The notes beneath the pieces were generated by a model. It made no database searches, had not been told where the DNA came from, and saw nothing but the letters and a program-made list of their open reading frames with translations. The position numbers were made by a program, and so were the translations under genes. A stretch of DNA of 64,000 nucleotides from Geochorda sp036562495 (GTDB lineage: Bacteria > Bacillota > Limnochordia > Limnochordales > Geochordaceae), in NCBI GenBank assembly GCA_036562495.1, contig DATCKA010000136.1, forward strand, positions 1 through 64,000, given 5' to 3'. Of the stretch, positions 15,586 through 24,003 are shown one piece after another. Position 1 is the first letter of the stretch. Every line of letters begins with the position of its first letter.

Positions 15586-16260
15586 ATGAGCGGCCTTGCG
15601 CTGCGGGTGCTGACCGTGGCGGTCGGCATGCTGCAGGCCAACAGCTACGTCTTGCTGGACGACGAGGGCGGCGCGGCCGCCGTCATCGATCCGGGGGACG
15701 AGCCGGAGCGCATCCTGCAGGCCCTGCAGGGCTACCGGGTGCAGTGGATCGTGGCCACCCACGGGCACTTCGACCACGTCGGCGCCGTTCGGGCCGTCAA
15801 GGAGGCGACGGGCGCGCCCTTCCTCGTGCACCCCGGGGACCTGGAGCTGCTTCACTACGCGGCCGATGCCGCTCAGCTCTTCACCGGGCGCCCGGTGCCC
15901 GTCCCGCCCGATCCCGACGAGTCGCTGCGGCACGGCCAGGTGCTGCAGGTGGGGCCGGCTACCCTGGAGGTGCGCCACACCCCCGGTCACAGCCCCGGCA
16001 GCGTCAGCCTGGTGCTGCGGACACCGGTCTCCGGATCCCTCGAGGGCAGCGTCCGAGGCGTCTTCACCGGTGATGCCCTCTTTGCCGGCAGCATCGGGCG
16101 CACCGACATGCCCGGCGGCGACCACGACACGCTTGTGGCCTCCATCCGGCGGTGGCTGCTCGTGCTGCCCGACGCCTGCCCGGTGTGGCCGGGCCACGGG
16201 CCCGCCACCACCATCGGACAGGAGCGGCGCACCAACCCCTTCCTGACGGGGCTGGGATGA
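15586..16260 (+). CDS. MBL-fold metallo-hydrolase (glyoxalase II-like)
   Basis: About 224 residues of the metallo-beta-lactamase fold. The zinc motif THGHFDHVG, then HTPGHSPGSVSLVL, FTGDALFAGSIGRTDMPGGD and WPGHGPATTIGQER follow in family order, which supplies all metal ligands. Such small hydrolases often act on glutathione or other thioesters, but the substrate here is unknown. ATG at 15586 is preferred because GAGGGGG lies eight bases upstream; earlier in-frame starts at 15553 and 15580 exist. It is convergent with the DUF488 gene. Confidence 0.87.
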   Translation: MSGLALRVLTVAVGMLQANSYVLLDDEGGAAAVIDPGDEPERILQALQGYRVQWIVATHGHFDHVGAVRAVKEATGAPFLVHPGDLELLHYAADAAQLFTGRPVPVPPDPDESLRHGQVLQVGPATLEVRHTPGHSPGSVSLVLRTPVSGSLEGSVRGVFTGDALFAGSIGRTDMPGGDHDTLVASIRRWLLVLPDACPVWPGHGPATTIGQERRTNPFLTGLG

Positions 16261-16292
16261 GGCGAGCCGTCCCGGGCGAGAGGAGCCCCGGG

Positions 16293-16655
16293 TCAACGGC
16301 CCGAGTCTGGCTGCTCCTCGATGAGACGCTTGAGGATCCAGAGGTGGGAGCGCTCCATCTCCCGCACGCTGGTCAACAGCGTCACGGTCTGGCTCCTGGC
16401 CAGGTGTCGCAACTCCTGCAGGAGCGACTGGGCCTCCTCGGTCTGCAGGGCCTGGAGGTACGCCTGCTCAAACGCCTCGGCGTCTAGGGCGTCCTGCAGC
16501 CACGGCGCCAGCAGCCGGGGCGGCACCCCCAGCGCCCGGTACCAGCGGTCCACTGCCGTCTTGGGCACCCCGCGCGGCCAGTAGTAGGTGACCAGGACTC
16601 GCAACCCGTCGTCGGGCTCCGCTGGATCGTAGACCCGCTTCACCCGGATGCCCAT
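16293..16655 (-). CDS. DUF488 family protein (YeaO-like)
   Basis: About 120 residues. It begins IRVKRVYDPAEPDDGLRVLV followed by YYWPRGVPKTAVDRW, the recognisable DUF488 opening, and continues with a short helical part. The usual family motif reads LWPRG; here it is YWPRG. No biochemical function is established for this group. It is transcribed towards the MBL hydrolase and diverges from the ABC transporter operon, with about 200 bases between. Confidence 0.8.
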   Translation of the reverse strand: MGIRVKRVYDPAEPDDGLRVLVTYYWPRGVPKTAVDRWYRALGVPPRLLAPWLQDALDAEAFEQAYLQALQTEEAQSLLQELRHLARSQTVTLLTSVREMERSHLWILKRLIEEQPDSGR

Positions 16656-16762
16656 GGGGGTGCACCTCCCGCTCCCTCTTGGCGATTGTATCCCACCGGC
16701 GGTGCCCGCCCATCAACGTTGCGGGCGGTGCCTGTCCCTCGCCACAGCAGGGACAACCTTGA

Positions 16763-16784
16763 CCTTCCAGCAAAGTTTGGAAGG
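16763..16784. promoter_or_regulatory. inverted repeat upstream of the ABC importer operon
   Basis: CCTTCCA and TGGAAGG are perfect 7-bp arms separated by eight bases, about 75 bases before the binding-protein gene. A TTGACC at 16759-16764 could be a -35 element overlapping the left arm, but no clear -10 follows. It may be the operator of a sugar-responsive repressor; that is inference. Confidence 0.4.
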
Positions 16785-16858
16785 AACCCAACCAGGCCAT
16801 CGACGAACCTCCGCACCAGTCCCGTCGCCTAGCCTCGACGGAAGGAGCTGAGGGCACC

Positions 16859-18229
16859 TTGCGTAGTGCGAGACGGCTCGTCTCTCTGGCGTGTGGTGTC
16901 ATGCTGGTGTTGCTGGGCACCCTCCAGCCAGGGCCGGCGCTGGCCGAGGAGCGTCCCATCACGATAACCTGGTGGATCAACCCGTGGCGAATCGCCCCGC
17001 CCGGCCTTCCGCCCGACCAGGCCCCCACCGCCGAGGACTTCCCCCGGTGGATCTCCGAGGAGTTCATGAAGCGTCATCCCAACGTCACGGTGCGCTACGA
17101 GGTCCTGACCAACCAGGGGTTCGAGCAGAAGGTGGCGGCTGCCATCCTGGCCGGAAACCCGCCCGACGTGCTCCGGCCCATCAACTTCCGGCAGGAGTGG
17201 GTGCGCCAGGGCCTGCTGGAGCCCATCGACCCGTACCTGACGCCCTTCGACTGGGAGGACTTCTACGATTACGCCCTCAACGAGGGCAAGGTGGGCGACC
17301 ACTACTACCTCTTCCCCTGGAACAACAGCAACAATGGCATGGGCTCCACATTGCTGCTCAACCCGCGCAAGTTCGCCGAGCGAGGTGTGGCCTTGCCGCC
17401 GCTGCCGGACCGGGCCTGGACCATGGACGAGTTCATGCAGGCGGCCCGCAAGCTCTCCTATGACACCAACGGCGACGGGGTCAACGACTATTACGCGCTG
17501 GCCATGTCGGCCCGTATGGACCTGATGAACAACCTGGCTTGGTTCCACGTCTTCGGGGCGCGCTACGTCGACGAGCAGCAGCGCCGCTTCGTCCTCAACA
17601 GCCCCGAGGGCGTGCGGGCCCTCACCTGGATGGTGGATGCCATCCACAAGGAGCGCATCGCACCGCCCGGCGCCGAGGGCATGGGCATCTACGACGTCAT
17701 CAACCTCTTCCACCAGCAGCGCATCGCCATCGGCTACGGCGGCCCCTACGAGATCGGGCGCATCGATCGCTACCTCAAGGAGGGGCGCATCCAGGAGAAG
17801 TTCCCGGCTCACGTGGCTCAGTTCCCGCACTTCCCCGAGATCGGGCCGGTGGCCTATCACACCAGCGGCGGCTTCGTGGTCTTCAAGCAGAAGGACCCGT
17901 ACAAGCGGGAGATGGTGATGGAGTTCGTGCGCTTCCTCACCAGCCCCGAGAACATGAAGCTGCTGCGGTCGCTCTTGTACGTGACGGCGCGCAAGTCGGT
18001 CAACGAGGGACTGTACGAGGGCTACGACTTTGAAGACGAGATCGACGTCTACCTGCGCGCCATCGAGCACGGCATCCCGTACTTCGGCAGCGCCGAGATC
18101 GACACCACGCCTGCCGACAACCACTTCATCGCCATGCTGGAGGCGGCCTTCAGCCGCAATCGCACGCCCAAGCAGGCGCTGGACGAGTTCGTCGCGCAGG
18201 CCAACCGTCTGGTCTTCCGGGGGCGCTAG
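16859..18229 (+). CDS. extracellular solute-binding protein of a carbohydrate ABC importer (family 1)
   Basis: About 456 residues. An N-terminal signal peptide (RRLVSLACGVMLVLLGTLQ) ends in ALA before EERPITITWW. There is no lipobox cysteine, so it should be a soluble exported protein. The body follows the MalE/UgpB-type pattern: EFMKRHPNVTVRYEVL, KVAAAILAGNPPDVL and a DTNGDGVNDYYA segment. It captures a sugar or oligosaccharide and delivers it to the two permeases encoded downstream. TTG at 16859 follows a GAAGGAGCTGAGG stretch. The specific sugar cannot be predicted. Confidence 0.88.
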   Translation: MRSARRLVSLACGVMLVLLGTLQPGPALAEERPITITWWINPWRIAPPGLPPDQAPTAEDFPRWISEEFMKRHPNVTVRYEVLTNQGFEQKVAAAILAGNPPDVLRPINFRQEWVRQGLLEPIDPYLTPFDWEDFYDYALNEGKVGDHYYLFPWNNSNNGMGSTLLLNPRKFAERGVALPPLPDRAWTMDEFMQAARKLSYDTNGDGVNDYYALAMSARMDLMNNLAWFHVFGARYVDEQQRRFVLNSPEGVRALTWMVDAIHKERIAPPGAEGMGIYDVINLFHQQRIAIGYGGPYEIGRIDRYLKEGRIQEKFPAHVAQFPHFPEIGPVAYHTSGGFVVFKQKDPYKREMVMEFVRFLTSPENMKLLRSLLYVTARKSVNEGLYEGYDFEDEIDVYLRAIEHGIPYFGSAEIDTTPADNHFIAMLEAAFSRNRTPKQALDEFVAQANRLVFRGR

Positions 18230-18262
18230 GGCCCCCGGAAGGCCCCTTCGCAACTCGACCGG

Positions 18263-19171
18263 ATGGGAGGTAGAGGCACGACGAGCGGAGGGATGTCGGC
18301 GCGCGCCCTGGCCAGGCGCCTCTACCAGGATCGATGGGCGTACCTCTTCTTGCTGCCCAGCCTGGCCTTCTTCACGGTCTTCTTCCTGGTGCCCGTGGCC
18401 TGGGGCGCCGTCTTGAGCCTGCTGGACTACCGGCCGTTGAGCAGCCGCTGGGTGGGGTTGGACAACTACCGCTACGTGCTGACCGACTGGCTCTTCTGGC
18501 GGTCGTTGGTCAACAACCTCTACTACGCGGCGGGCGTGGTGCCGCTGTGGCTGGGCAAGGCGCTATTCGTGGCAGCGGTCATCTTCCCGTTTCGCAAGCC
18601 GCTGCAAAACCTGTACAAGACGGCCTTCTACCTGCCTCACGTCACCTCGGCCGTCATCATCTCCATGATCTGGCTGTGGATCTACAACCCGCCCTTCGGG
18701 CTGCTCAACTACCTGCTCAAGACGCCGGGCTTCGCCTGGCTGGGCAACACCCTCACCGCGATGCCCGCGCTCATCTTGATGCAGGTCATCATGGGGGGCG
18801 GCTCCACCATCGTCCTCATCTCGGCCGCCATGGGCAGCATTCCCAATGACTACTACGAGGCGGCGGAGATCGACGGGGCGACCAAGGTGCAGCAGTTCGT
18901 GCGCATCACGCTGCCGCTGCTCAAGCCGACCATGCTCTACCTGCTGGTGATGGGCACCATCTCCTCCTTCCAGGTCTTCACCAACGTCTACCTGATGACC
19001 CGGGGAGGGCCCCAGTTCTCCACCATCACCATCGGCTACCTGATCTACGAGACGGCCTTCACCTACTACGAGTTCGGGACGGCCTCGGCCATGGCGATGG
19101 TGCTGTTCGCCATCGTCTTCGCCGTGGCCCTCGTGCAGTTCCGGTGGCTGGCGACGGACGTCGAGTACTGA
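18263..19171 (+). CDS. carbohydrate ABC transporter permease (MalF/UgpA type)
   Basis: About 302 residues with six transmembrane helices. The N-terminal LYQDRWAYLFLLPSLAFF segment is typical of MalF/UgpA-type permeases. The cytoplasmic EAA loop that docks the ATPase is YYEAAEIDGATKVQQFVRITLPLLKP. ATG at 18263 or 18293 could be the start; the latter has GGAGGG too close, so the start is uncertain by ten residues. It lies between the binding protein and the second permease. No ATP-binding subunit is encoded here, so a shared ATPase such as MsiK elsewhere is expected. Confidence 0.92.
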   Translation: MGGRGTTSGGMSARALARRLYQDRWAYLFLLPSLAFFTVFFLVPVAWGAVLSLLDYRPLSSRWVGLDNYRYVLTDWLFWRSLVNNLYYAAGVVPLWLGKALFVAAVIFPFRKPLQNLYKTAFYLPHVTSAVIISMIWLWIYNPPFGLLNYLLKTPGFAWLGNTLTAMPALILMQVIMGGGSTIVLISAAMGSIPNDYYEAAEIDGATKVQQFVRITLPLLKPTMLYLLVMGTISSFQVFTNVYLMTRGGPQFSTITIGYLIYETAFTYYEFGTASAMAMVLFAIVFAVALVQFRWLATDVEY

Positions 19172-19229
19172 CCGGCGCCCGCCTGCCGCCGCAGGAGGCG
19201 ATCAGCATGGTGACGGGAGAGGCACCTCC

Positions 19230-20111
19230 ATGCGCCCCATGAGCGGCGCCCATCCGGCCTTGCGCCTGCCGGCTCGTAGGGGGCGGGCGCTGCGCATCTC
19301 GGGCGGGCGGGTGGTGGCGGTGGCGGCCGTGAGCGTCCTCGCGGCTCTGGCCGTCATCCCCCTGTACTGGATGGTGGTCACGGCCATCCAGACACCGCAG
19401 CTGTCCCTGCGCTTCCCGCCCGAGATCTGGCCGTCGCAGCCGACCCTCGACAACTTCCGGCTCTTCTTCCAGCGGCCCCATGTGGGCCGGTGGAGCGTCA
19501 ACAGCCTGGTGGTGGCCGGCAGCGTGACGGTGTCCGTGGTGTTGGTCTCCACCCTGGCCGGCTACACCTTCGCCAAGAAGCGCTTTCTGGGACGAAACCT
19601 CCTCTTCTGGCTCTACGTGGGCTCCATGATGGTGCCCGGGCAGGTGACGCTGATCCCCCTGTACATCCTGGCGACCCGGATGGGGCTGCAGGATACGTAC
19701 CAGGGCCTGATCTTCCCGGCCGTGGCCGCCCCCTTCGGCACCTTCCTCATGAAGCAGTTCCTGCAGACGCTGCCCTCGGAGATCCTGGACGCGGCACGCA
19801 TCGACGGCTGCAGCGAGTTCGGGATCTTCCATCGGGTCGTGATGCCGCTGGCCAAGCCGGGTATGGCCGTGCTGGCCATCTTCACCTTCGTGGAGCAGTG
19901 GAACGACTTCTTGTGGCCCCTGGTGATCACCAATCGCGCATCCATGCGCACGCTGTCGGTGGGGCTGGCGCTGGTGCAGGAGGAGGTGCCGCTGGCCTTC
20001 AATCTGCTGATGGCCGCGGCGACCTACGCGGCCGTGCCGATGCTGGTGGTCTTCCTGGCCTTCCAGCGTTACTTCCTGCAAGGGGTCACGGTGGGCGCCC
20101 TCAAGGGCTGA
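19230..20111 (+). CDS. carbohydrate ABC transporter permease (MalG/UgpE type)
   Basis: About 293 residues, six transmembrane helices. The N-terminal helix is followed by IPLYWMVVTAIQTP, typical of MalG/UgpE-type permeases. The EAA loop is ILDAARIDGCSEFGIFHRVVMPLAKPG and the segment FVEQWNDFLWPLVI is conserved. ATG at 19230 follows GGGAGAGG at good spacing. It is the last gene of this three-gene importer; a 400-base region without genes follows before the flavoprotein gene. Confidence 0.93.
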   Translation: MRPMSGAHPALRLPARRGRALRISGGRVVAVAAVSVLAALAVIPLYWMVVTAIQTPQLSLRFPPEIWPSQPTLDNFRLFFQRPHVGRWSVNSLVVAGSVTVSVVLVSTLAGYTFAKKRFLGRNLLFWLYVGSMMVPGQVTLIPLYILATRMGLQDTYQGLIFPAVAAPFGTFLMKQFLQTLPSEILDAARIDGCSEFGIFHRVVMPLAKPGMAVLAIFTFVEQWNDFLWPLVITNRASMRTLSVGLALVQEEVPLAFNLLMAAATYAAVPMLVVFLAFQRYFLQGVTVGALKG

Positions 20112-20441
20112 AGAGTCGAGGCTCACCAGGGGCGAGGGGAGAGGAGTCGAAAGCGGGCGTCGTCCAACCGGGTCGTGACGGGCAGCCCGCTTCGCGATCG
20201 GCGCTTCGGGGGACGGCTGCGGGGTAGACCCGGGGGACGCCAACCGGGGAGGCCGCCCGTCTTCGACCTATACAAACGGTGCATTGTTACCTTATCAGGT
20301 GCGGACCCGACCCCTACAGGGTCACCCGTCCCTGGCCTGATGGGACATCTGGCCCCTGCCGTGAGGACATTTGTCACGCCGCTCCCGTGTCGGGCCGTCC
20401 CAAGCCGTCTCGCGGGCGGCGGCTCGAGCTTCGTTGCCTCG
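20112..20441. other. 330 bases without a recognisable gene
   Basis: Between the ABC permease and the flavoprotein promoter I see no convincing coding sequence. It contains an imperfect inverted repeat around 20302-20330 (GGAC..GACCC against GGGTC..GTCC) and a GGCC-n13-GGCC repeat shortly after. Base composition is slightly less GC-rich near 20270-20300 than in the genes. No known riboswitch motif was recognised. Confidence 0.4.
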
Positions 20442-20470
20442 TTGACATACCCTACCCCCTAGGGTATCGT
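20442..20470 (+). promoter_or_regulatory. promoter with embedded CsoR-like palindrome
   Basis: A consensus -35 TTGACA and a -10 TATCGT are 17 bases apart. The spacer is almost filled by a perfect inverted repeat: ATACCCTA at 20447-20454, five C, then TAGGGTAT at 20460-20467. The repeat covers the last base of the -35 and the first bases of the -10. AT-flanked C/G-tract palindromes of this kind are read by CsoR/CstR-family repressors that sense copper or persulfides; assignment here is inference. Confidence 0.6.
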
Positions 20471-20517
20471 GCTAACCAGATGACTTCCTTCTCCACCACG
20501 AGGAGGGCCGTGCACTC

Positions 20518-21504
20518 ATGGGGTGGACCATCGACCTGCAGGCGACGGCGGAGCCCGACGTCGCCGAGGTCTACGACGTCATCGTCATCGGCGGCGGGCC
20601 GGCGGGCCTCAGCGCCGCCCTCTACGCGGGGCGGTCGGGCCTGCGCACCCTGGTGCTCGACAAGAGCCCGCGGGCCAGCGCCCTCGGCATGACCGAGCGC
20701 ATCGAGAATTACCCCGGCATCCCCGGCGCCATAAGCGGGCTCGAGCTGCTGGAGCGGCTGCGGGACCAGGCGCGCCAGTTCGGGGCCGAGATCGTCACCG
20801 CTCAGGTGCTGTCGTCGGACGTGACCGTCGACCCCAAGGAGGTCATCGCCTCCACGGGCATCCATCGCGGCCGGGCGGTCATCGTGGCCACCGGCGCGAT
20901 GGCTCGCAAGCAGACCCTGCCGGGAGAGGAGGCGTTCGTAGGGCGCGGGGTCAGCTACTGCGCCATCTGCGACGCCGCCTTCTTCCATGGTCAGGAGGTG
21001 GCCGTCATCGGCGACAACGACGAGGCCGTGGAGGAGGCGCTGCACCTGGCACGGTTCGCCTCCACCGTGCATGTGGTGCTCCCGACCGGCCGCTTCAAGG
21101 CCGACCCCGAACTGGTGGCCCGGCTGCAGTCGATGGAGCCGGTGCGGGTCATTCCGGATCACCGGGTGACCGCGATCTTCGGCAACGGCCGGGTCGAGGG
21201 CATCCGCCTGCGGCCCCGCAGCGGCGGGCAAGAGTGGGTGCTACCGGTGGGCGGCGTCTTCGTCTACCTGCAGGGCAACCGCCCGGCCATCGACTACCTG
21301 CACGGGGCCGTCAGCACGGACCCGTCGGGTTGCGTGCGGGTCGACGAGCAGATGCAGACCTCGGTGCCGGGGGTCTTCGCCGCTGGCGACGTGCTCTGCC
21401 GGCGGGTGCGCCAGGCCGTGCTGGCCGCCGCCGACGGCGCGCTGGCGGCCATGGCCGCGGAGCGGTACTTGTCAGGCCGTCAGGCCCTTCGGTCGCAGTG
21501 GTAG
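20518..21504 (+). CDS. thioredoxin-reductase-like FAD disulfide oxidoreductase
   Basis: About 328 residues of the low-molecular-weight TrxR fold. FAD-binding VIGGGPAGLSAA lies at residues 23-34 and GVFAAGDV near the C-terminus; the redox pair is CAIC at 148-151. The nucleotide domain is unusual: the normal GxGxxA motif reads GDNDEA (165-170) and the HRRxxxR motif that grips NADPH phosphate is replaced by LPTGRFKA (188-195). It may therefore not use NADPH, as in ferredoxin-dependent or other atypical flavin reductases. AGGAGG precedes the ATG. It has its own promoter with a CsoR-like operator. Confidence 0.85.
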   Translation: MGWTIDLQATAEPDVAEVYDVIVIGGGPAGLSAALYAGRSGLRTLVLDKSPRASALGMTERIENYPGIPGAISGLELLERLRDQARQFGAEIVTAQVLSSDVTVDPKEVIASTGIHRGRAVIVATGAMARKQTLPGEEAFVGRGVSYCAICDAAFFHGQEVAVIGDNDEAVEEALHLARFASTVHVVLPTGRFKADPELVARLQSMEPVRVIPDHRVTAIFGNGRVEGIRLRPRSGGQEWVLPVGGVFVYLQGNRPAIDYLHGAVSTDPSGCVRVDEQMQTSVPGVFAAGDVLCRRVRQAVLAAADGALAAMAAERYLSGRQALRSQW

Positions 21505-21520
21505 GAGAGAGGGGCCCGGC

Positions 21521-22684
21521 TCAGATCAGCGCGGCGGCCACGGCGTTGTGGAAGACGGGGCGCAACTGCAGGATGGCCTCGTTTTGCCGGGTCGGGTGCA
21601 CCCGGTTGGTGAGGAGCACGCAGTAGAGGTCCCGGTCGGGGTCGATCCAGAGGGATGTGCCGGTGAAGCCGGTGTGCCCGTAAGCGCGAGGCGACAGCAG
21701 GTCGCCCGCGGACGAGTCGGGATTGTCGCCCCGCAGGGCCCAGCCCAGGCCTCTGGCGTCACCGACGCGAGAGGTGTAGTCCCGGGTCATGGCCTCGACG
21801 GCGGCCTCGCTCAGCACCCGCACCCCCTCGCGGCGGCCGCGCCCCAGCATCATCTGCGCGAACCGGGCGGTGTCGAGCGCAGTGGAGAAGAGCCCCGCGT
21901 TGCCCGACACCCCGCCGAAGAAGTAGGCGTTTTCGTCGTGCACCTCTCCCCGCACGATCCGACGCCGGATCGGGCAGTACTCGGTGGGCGCGCAGCGATC
22001 GCGCAGCGCCGGGTCGGGCCGATAGGTCGTCGAGGTCATGCCCAGGGGCTCGTAGATCCACCGGGCGGCCAGCTGGTCCAGGCCTTGCCCTGTGATGCGC
22101 TCCATCACGAGCCCCAGCAGGATGAAGCCCATGCAGCTGTAAGTGACCCGCTGGCCCGGCGGCGCCTCGAGGGGCAGGCTCAACAGGCGCCGCTCCATCA
22201 GGGGCCGGCACCCCTCGGGCCCACCACACCCCTCGTAGAGCGCATGCCATGCCGGAAGCCCCGACGTGTGGGTCAAGAGGTGCAGGATGCGCACCCGGCT
22301 CCGAGCCTCGTCACCCGCGGCGAACTCGGGCAGGTAGCGGCTCACCGGGGCGCCCAGGCTCATGCGGCCCTCCTCCACCAGACGCATGGCGACGACGGCA
22401 GTGGCCATCACCTTGGTGATGGAGGCCATGTCGAAGAGGGCGTCGGCCCTCATGGGCTCCTGCTGCGGCAGCAGCGCCATGGCGCCCACCGCGACGGGCC
22501 CCACGGGCTCTCCCTGGCCCCGGCCCACCACCACGACCGCGCCGGGGATGCGTCCGTCGGCCGCCGCCTCGGCCACCCGCTCCAGGGCCACCTGCAGCCG
22601 GTCGGGATCGAAGCCCGCCTGCACAGCACGCTGGCGTACGATGTCGTCCACGCCGCAGGGCATACGCCGCCCGCGCCTTGACAT
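21521..22684 (-). CDS. serine hydrolase, beta-lactamase class C / esterase family
   Basis: About 387 residues with the class C/penicillin-binding fold. The nucleophile motif is SITK (in FDMASITKVMATA). The second motif is YSC in VTYSCMGFILLG, where most relatives have YSN or YAN. The third is HTG in YGHTGFTGTSLWIDP. No signal peptide is visible, so it is probably a cytoplasmic esterase or peptidase, not an antibiotic-resistance enzyme. ATG at 22684 is preferred since farther upstream starts would run into the divergent tyrS leader. Confidence 0.85.
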   Translation of the reverse strand: MSRRGRRMPCGVDDIVRQRAVQAGFDPDRLQVALERVAEAAADGRIPGAVVVVGRGQGEPVGPVAVGAMALLPQQEPMRADALFDMASITKVMATAVVAMRLVEEGRMSLGAPVSRYLPEFAAGDEARSRVRILHLLTHTSGLPAWHALYEGCGGPEGCRPLMERRLLSLPLEAPPGQRVTYSCMGFILLGLVMERITGQGLDQLAARWIYEPLGMTSTTYRPDPALRDRCAPTEYCPIRRRIVRGEVHDENAYFFGGVSGNAGLFSTALDTARFAQMMLGRGRREGVRVLSEAAVEAMTRDYTSRVGDARGLGWALRGDNPDSSAGDLLSPRAYGHTGFTGTSLWIDPDRDLYCVLLTNRVHPTRQNEAILQLRPVFHNAVAAALI

Positions 22685-22737
22685 CCTTTCGCCGCCGTGA
22701 TACGCGTCGGCTAATGATGGGGAGGTCGTCGCGACCC

Positions 22738-23982
22738 ATGCCGACACCGGGTGTGCTGCGCTTCCTGCGAGAGCGGGGCCTGGTGGCCCAGGTGACGCAC
22801 GAAGAGGCACTCCAGGAGCTCCTCGACCGCGAGCCCGTCACCGTCTACTGCGGCTTCGATCCCACGGCCGACAGCCTCCACGTGGGGCACCTGCGTCCCA
22901 TCCTGCTCCTCATGCACCTGCAGCGGTTCGGGCACCGGCCCATCGCCGTGGTCGGCGGGGGCACCGCGATGGTGGGGGATCCGACCGGCAAGACCGAGGC
23001 CCGTCCCATCCTGGACCGGTCGGTCATCGAGGCGCACGCGGCTCGCTTCAAGGTGCAGCTGGCTCGCTTCCTCGACTTCTCCGAGGGCCGTGCCCTGATG
23101 GTAGATAACGCCGAGTGGCTGCTGCCGCTCAACTACCTGTCCTTCCTGCGGGAGGTGGGCTCCCAGTTCTCCGTCAACCAGATGCTGACGGCCGAGGCCT
23201 TCCGCACCCGCATGGAGCGCGGGCTGTCGTTCCTCGAGTTCAACTACATGCTCCTGCAGGCCTACGACTACCTGACGCTCTACCGGCGCTACGGCTGTCG
23301 GCTGCAGGTCGGCGGCGACGACCAGTGGTCCAACATCCTCGCCGGGATCGACCTGATCCGCCGGCTGGAGAGGGGCCAGGCCTACGGCCTGACATGCCCG
23401 CTGGCGGTGACGGCCAGCGGCCGCAAGATGGGCAAGACGGAGGCGGGCGCCGTCTGGTTGGATCCCGCCAAGACCAGCCCCTATGACTTCTTCCAGTTCT
23501 GGCGCAGCGTGGACGACGCCGACGTGGCCAACTTCCTGGCGGTCTATACCCTGCTGCCCATGGACGAGGTGCGCCGGCTCGGTGAGCTGACGGGCGCCGC
23601 CATCAACGAGGCCAAGAAGGTGCTCGCCTTCGAGGTGACCCGCCTGGTGCACGGGGAGGAGGCGGCCCGTCAGGCACAGGAGGCGGCCGAGGCGCTGTTC
23701 GAGTCCGAAGGCGGGCAGGCTCGGGCCGTCGAGGGGGCGCCCACCACCGAGCTGCGCCGCGCCGAGGCCGAGGCAGGCATCGCCCTGCTGGATCTGCTGG
23801 TCGAGACCGGACTGGCGCCCTCCAAGAGCGAGGGGCGGCGCCTGGTGCTCCAGGGCGGGGTCTACCTCAACGAGGTGCGGGTCGGCGAGCCCACCTACAC
23901 GGTCACCCTGCAGGACTTCCGGGACGGGCGCCTCCTGCTGCGCAAGGGCAAGAAGGTCTACCACCAGGTCGTGGTGCGCTGA
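22738..23982 (+). CDS. tyrS: tyrosyl-tRNA synthetase
   Basis: Class I synthetase of about 414 residues charging tRNA-Tyr. VYCGFDPTADSLHVGHL gives the tyrosine site and the HIGH-equivalent HVGHL; the KMSKS-equivalent is GRKMGKT. The C-terminal 65 residues form an S4 RNA-binding domain (APSKSEGRRLVLQGGVYLNE). ATG at 22738 gives the standard length; ATG codons at 22714 and 22717 are alternatives, with GGGGAGG lying between the two positions. No T-box leader was recognised upstream, and the gene is divergent from the serine hydrolase. Confidence 0.95.
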   Translation: MPTPGVLRFLRERGLVAQVTHEEALQELLDREPVTVYCGFDPTADSLHVGHLRPILLLMHLQRFGHRPIAVVGGGTAMVGDPTGKTEARPILDRSVIEAHAARFKVQLARFLDFSEGRALMVDNAEWLLPLNYLSFLREVGSQFSVNQMLTAEAFRTRMERGLSFLEFNYMLLQAYDYLTLYRRYGCRLQVGGDDQWSNILAGIDLIRRLERGQAYGLTCPLAVTASGRKMGKTEAGAVWLDPAKTSPYDFFQFWRSVDDADVANFLAVYTLLPMDEVRRLGELTGAAINEAKKVLAFEVTRLVHGEEAARQAQEAAEALFESEGGQARAVEGAPTTELRRAEAEAGIALLDLLVETGLAPSKSEGRRLVLQGGVYLNEVRVGEPTYTVTLQDFRDGRLLLRKGKKVYHQVVVR

Positions 23983-24003
23983 GCCGGGCCGACAGCTCTG
24001 CTC

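Noticed and set aside
21521..22684. Serine hydrolase as a beta-lactamase resistance gene
   Set aside because: It has SxxK and HTG motifs but no signal peptide, and YSC replaces YSN; esterase or peptidase is more likely.
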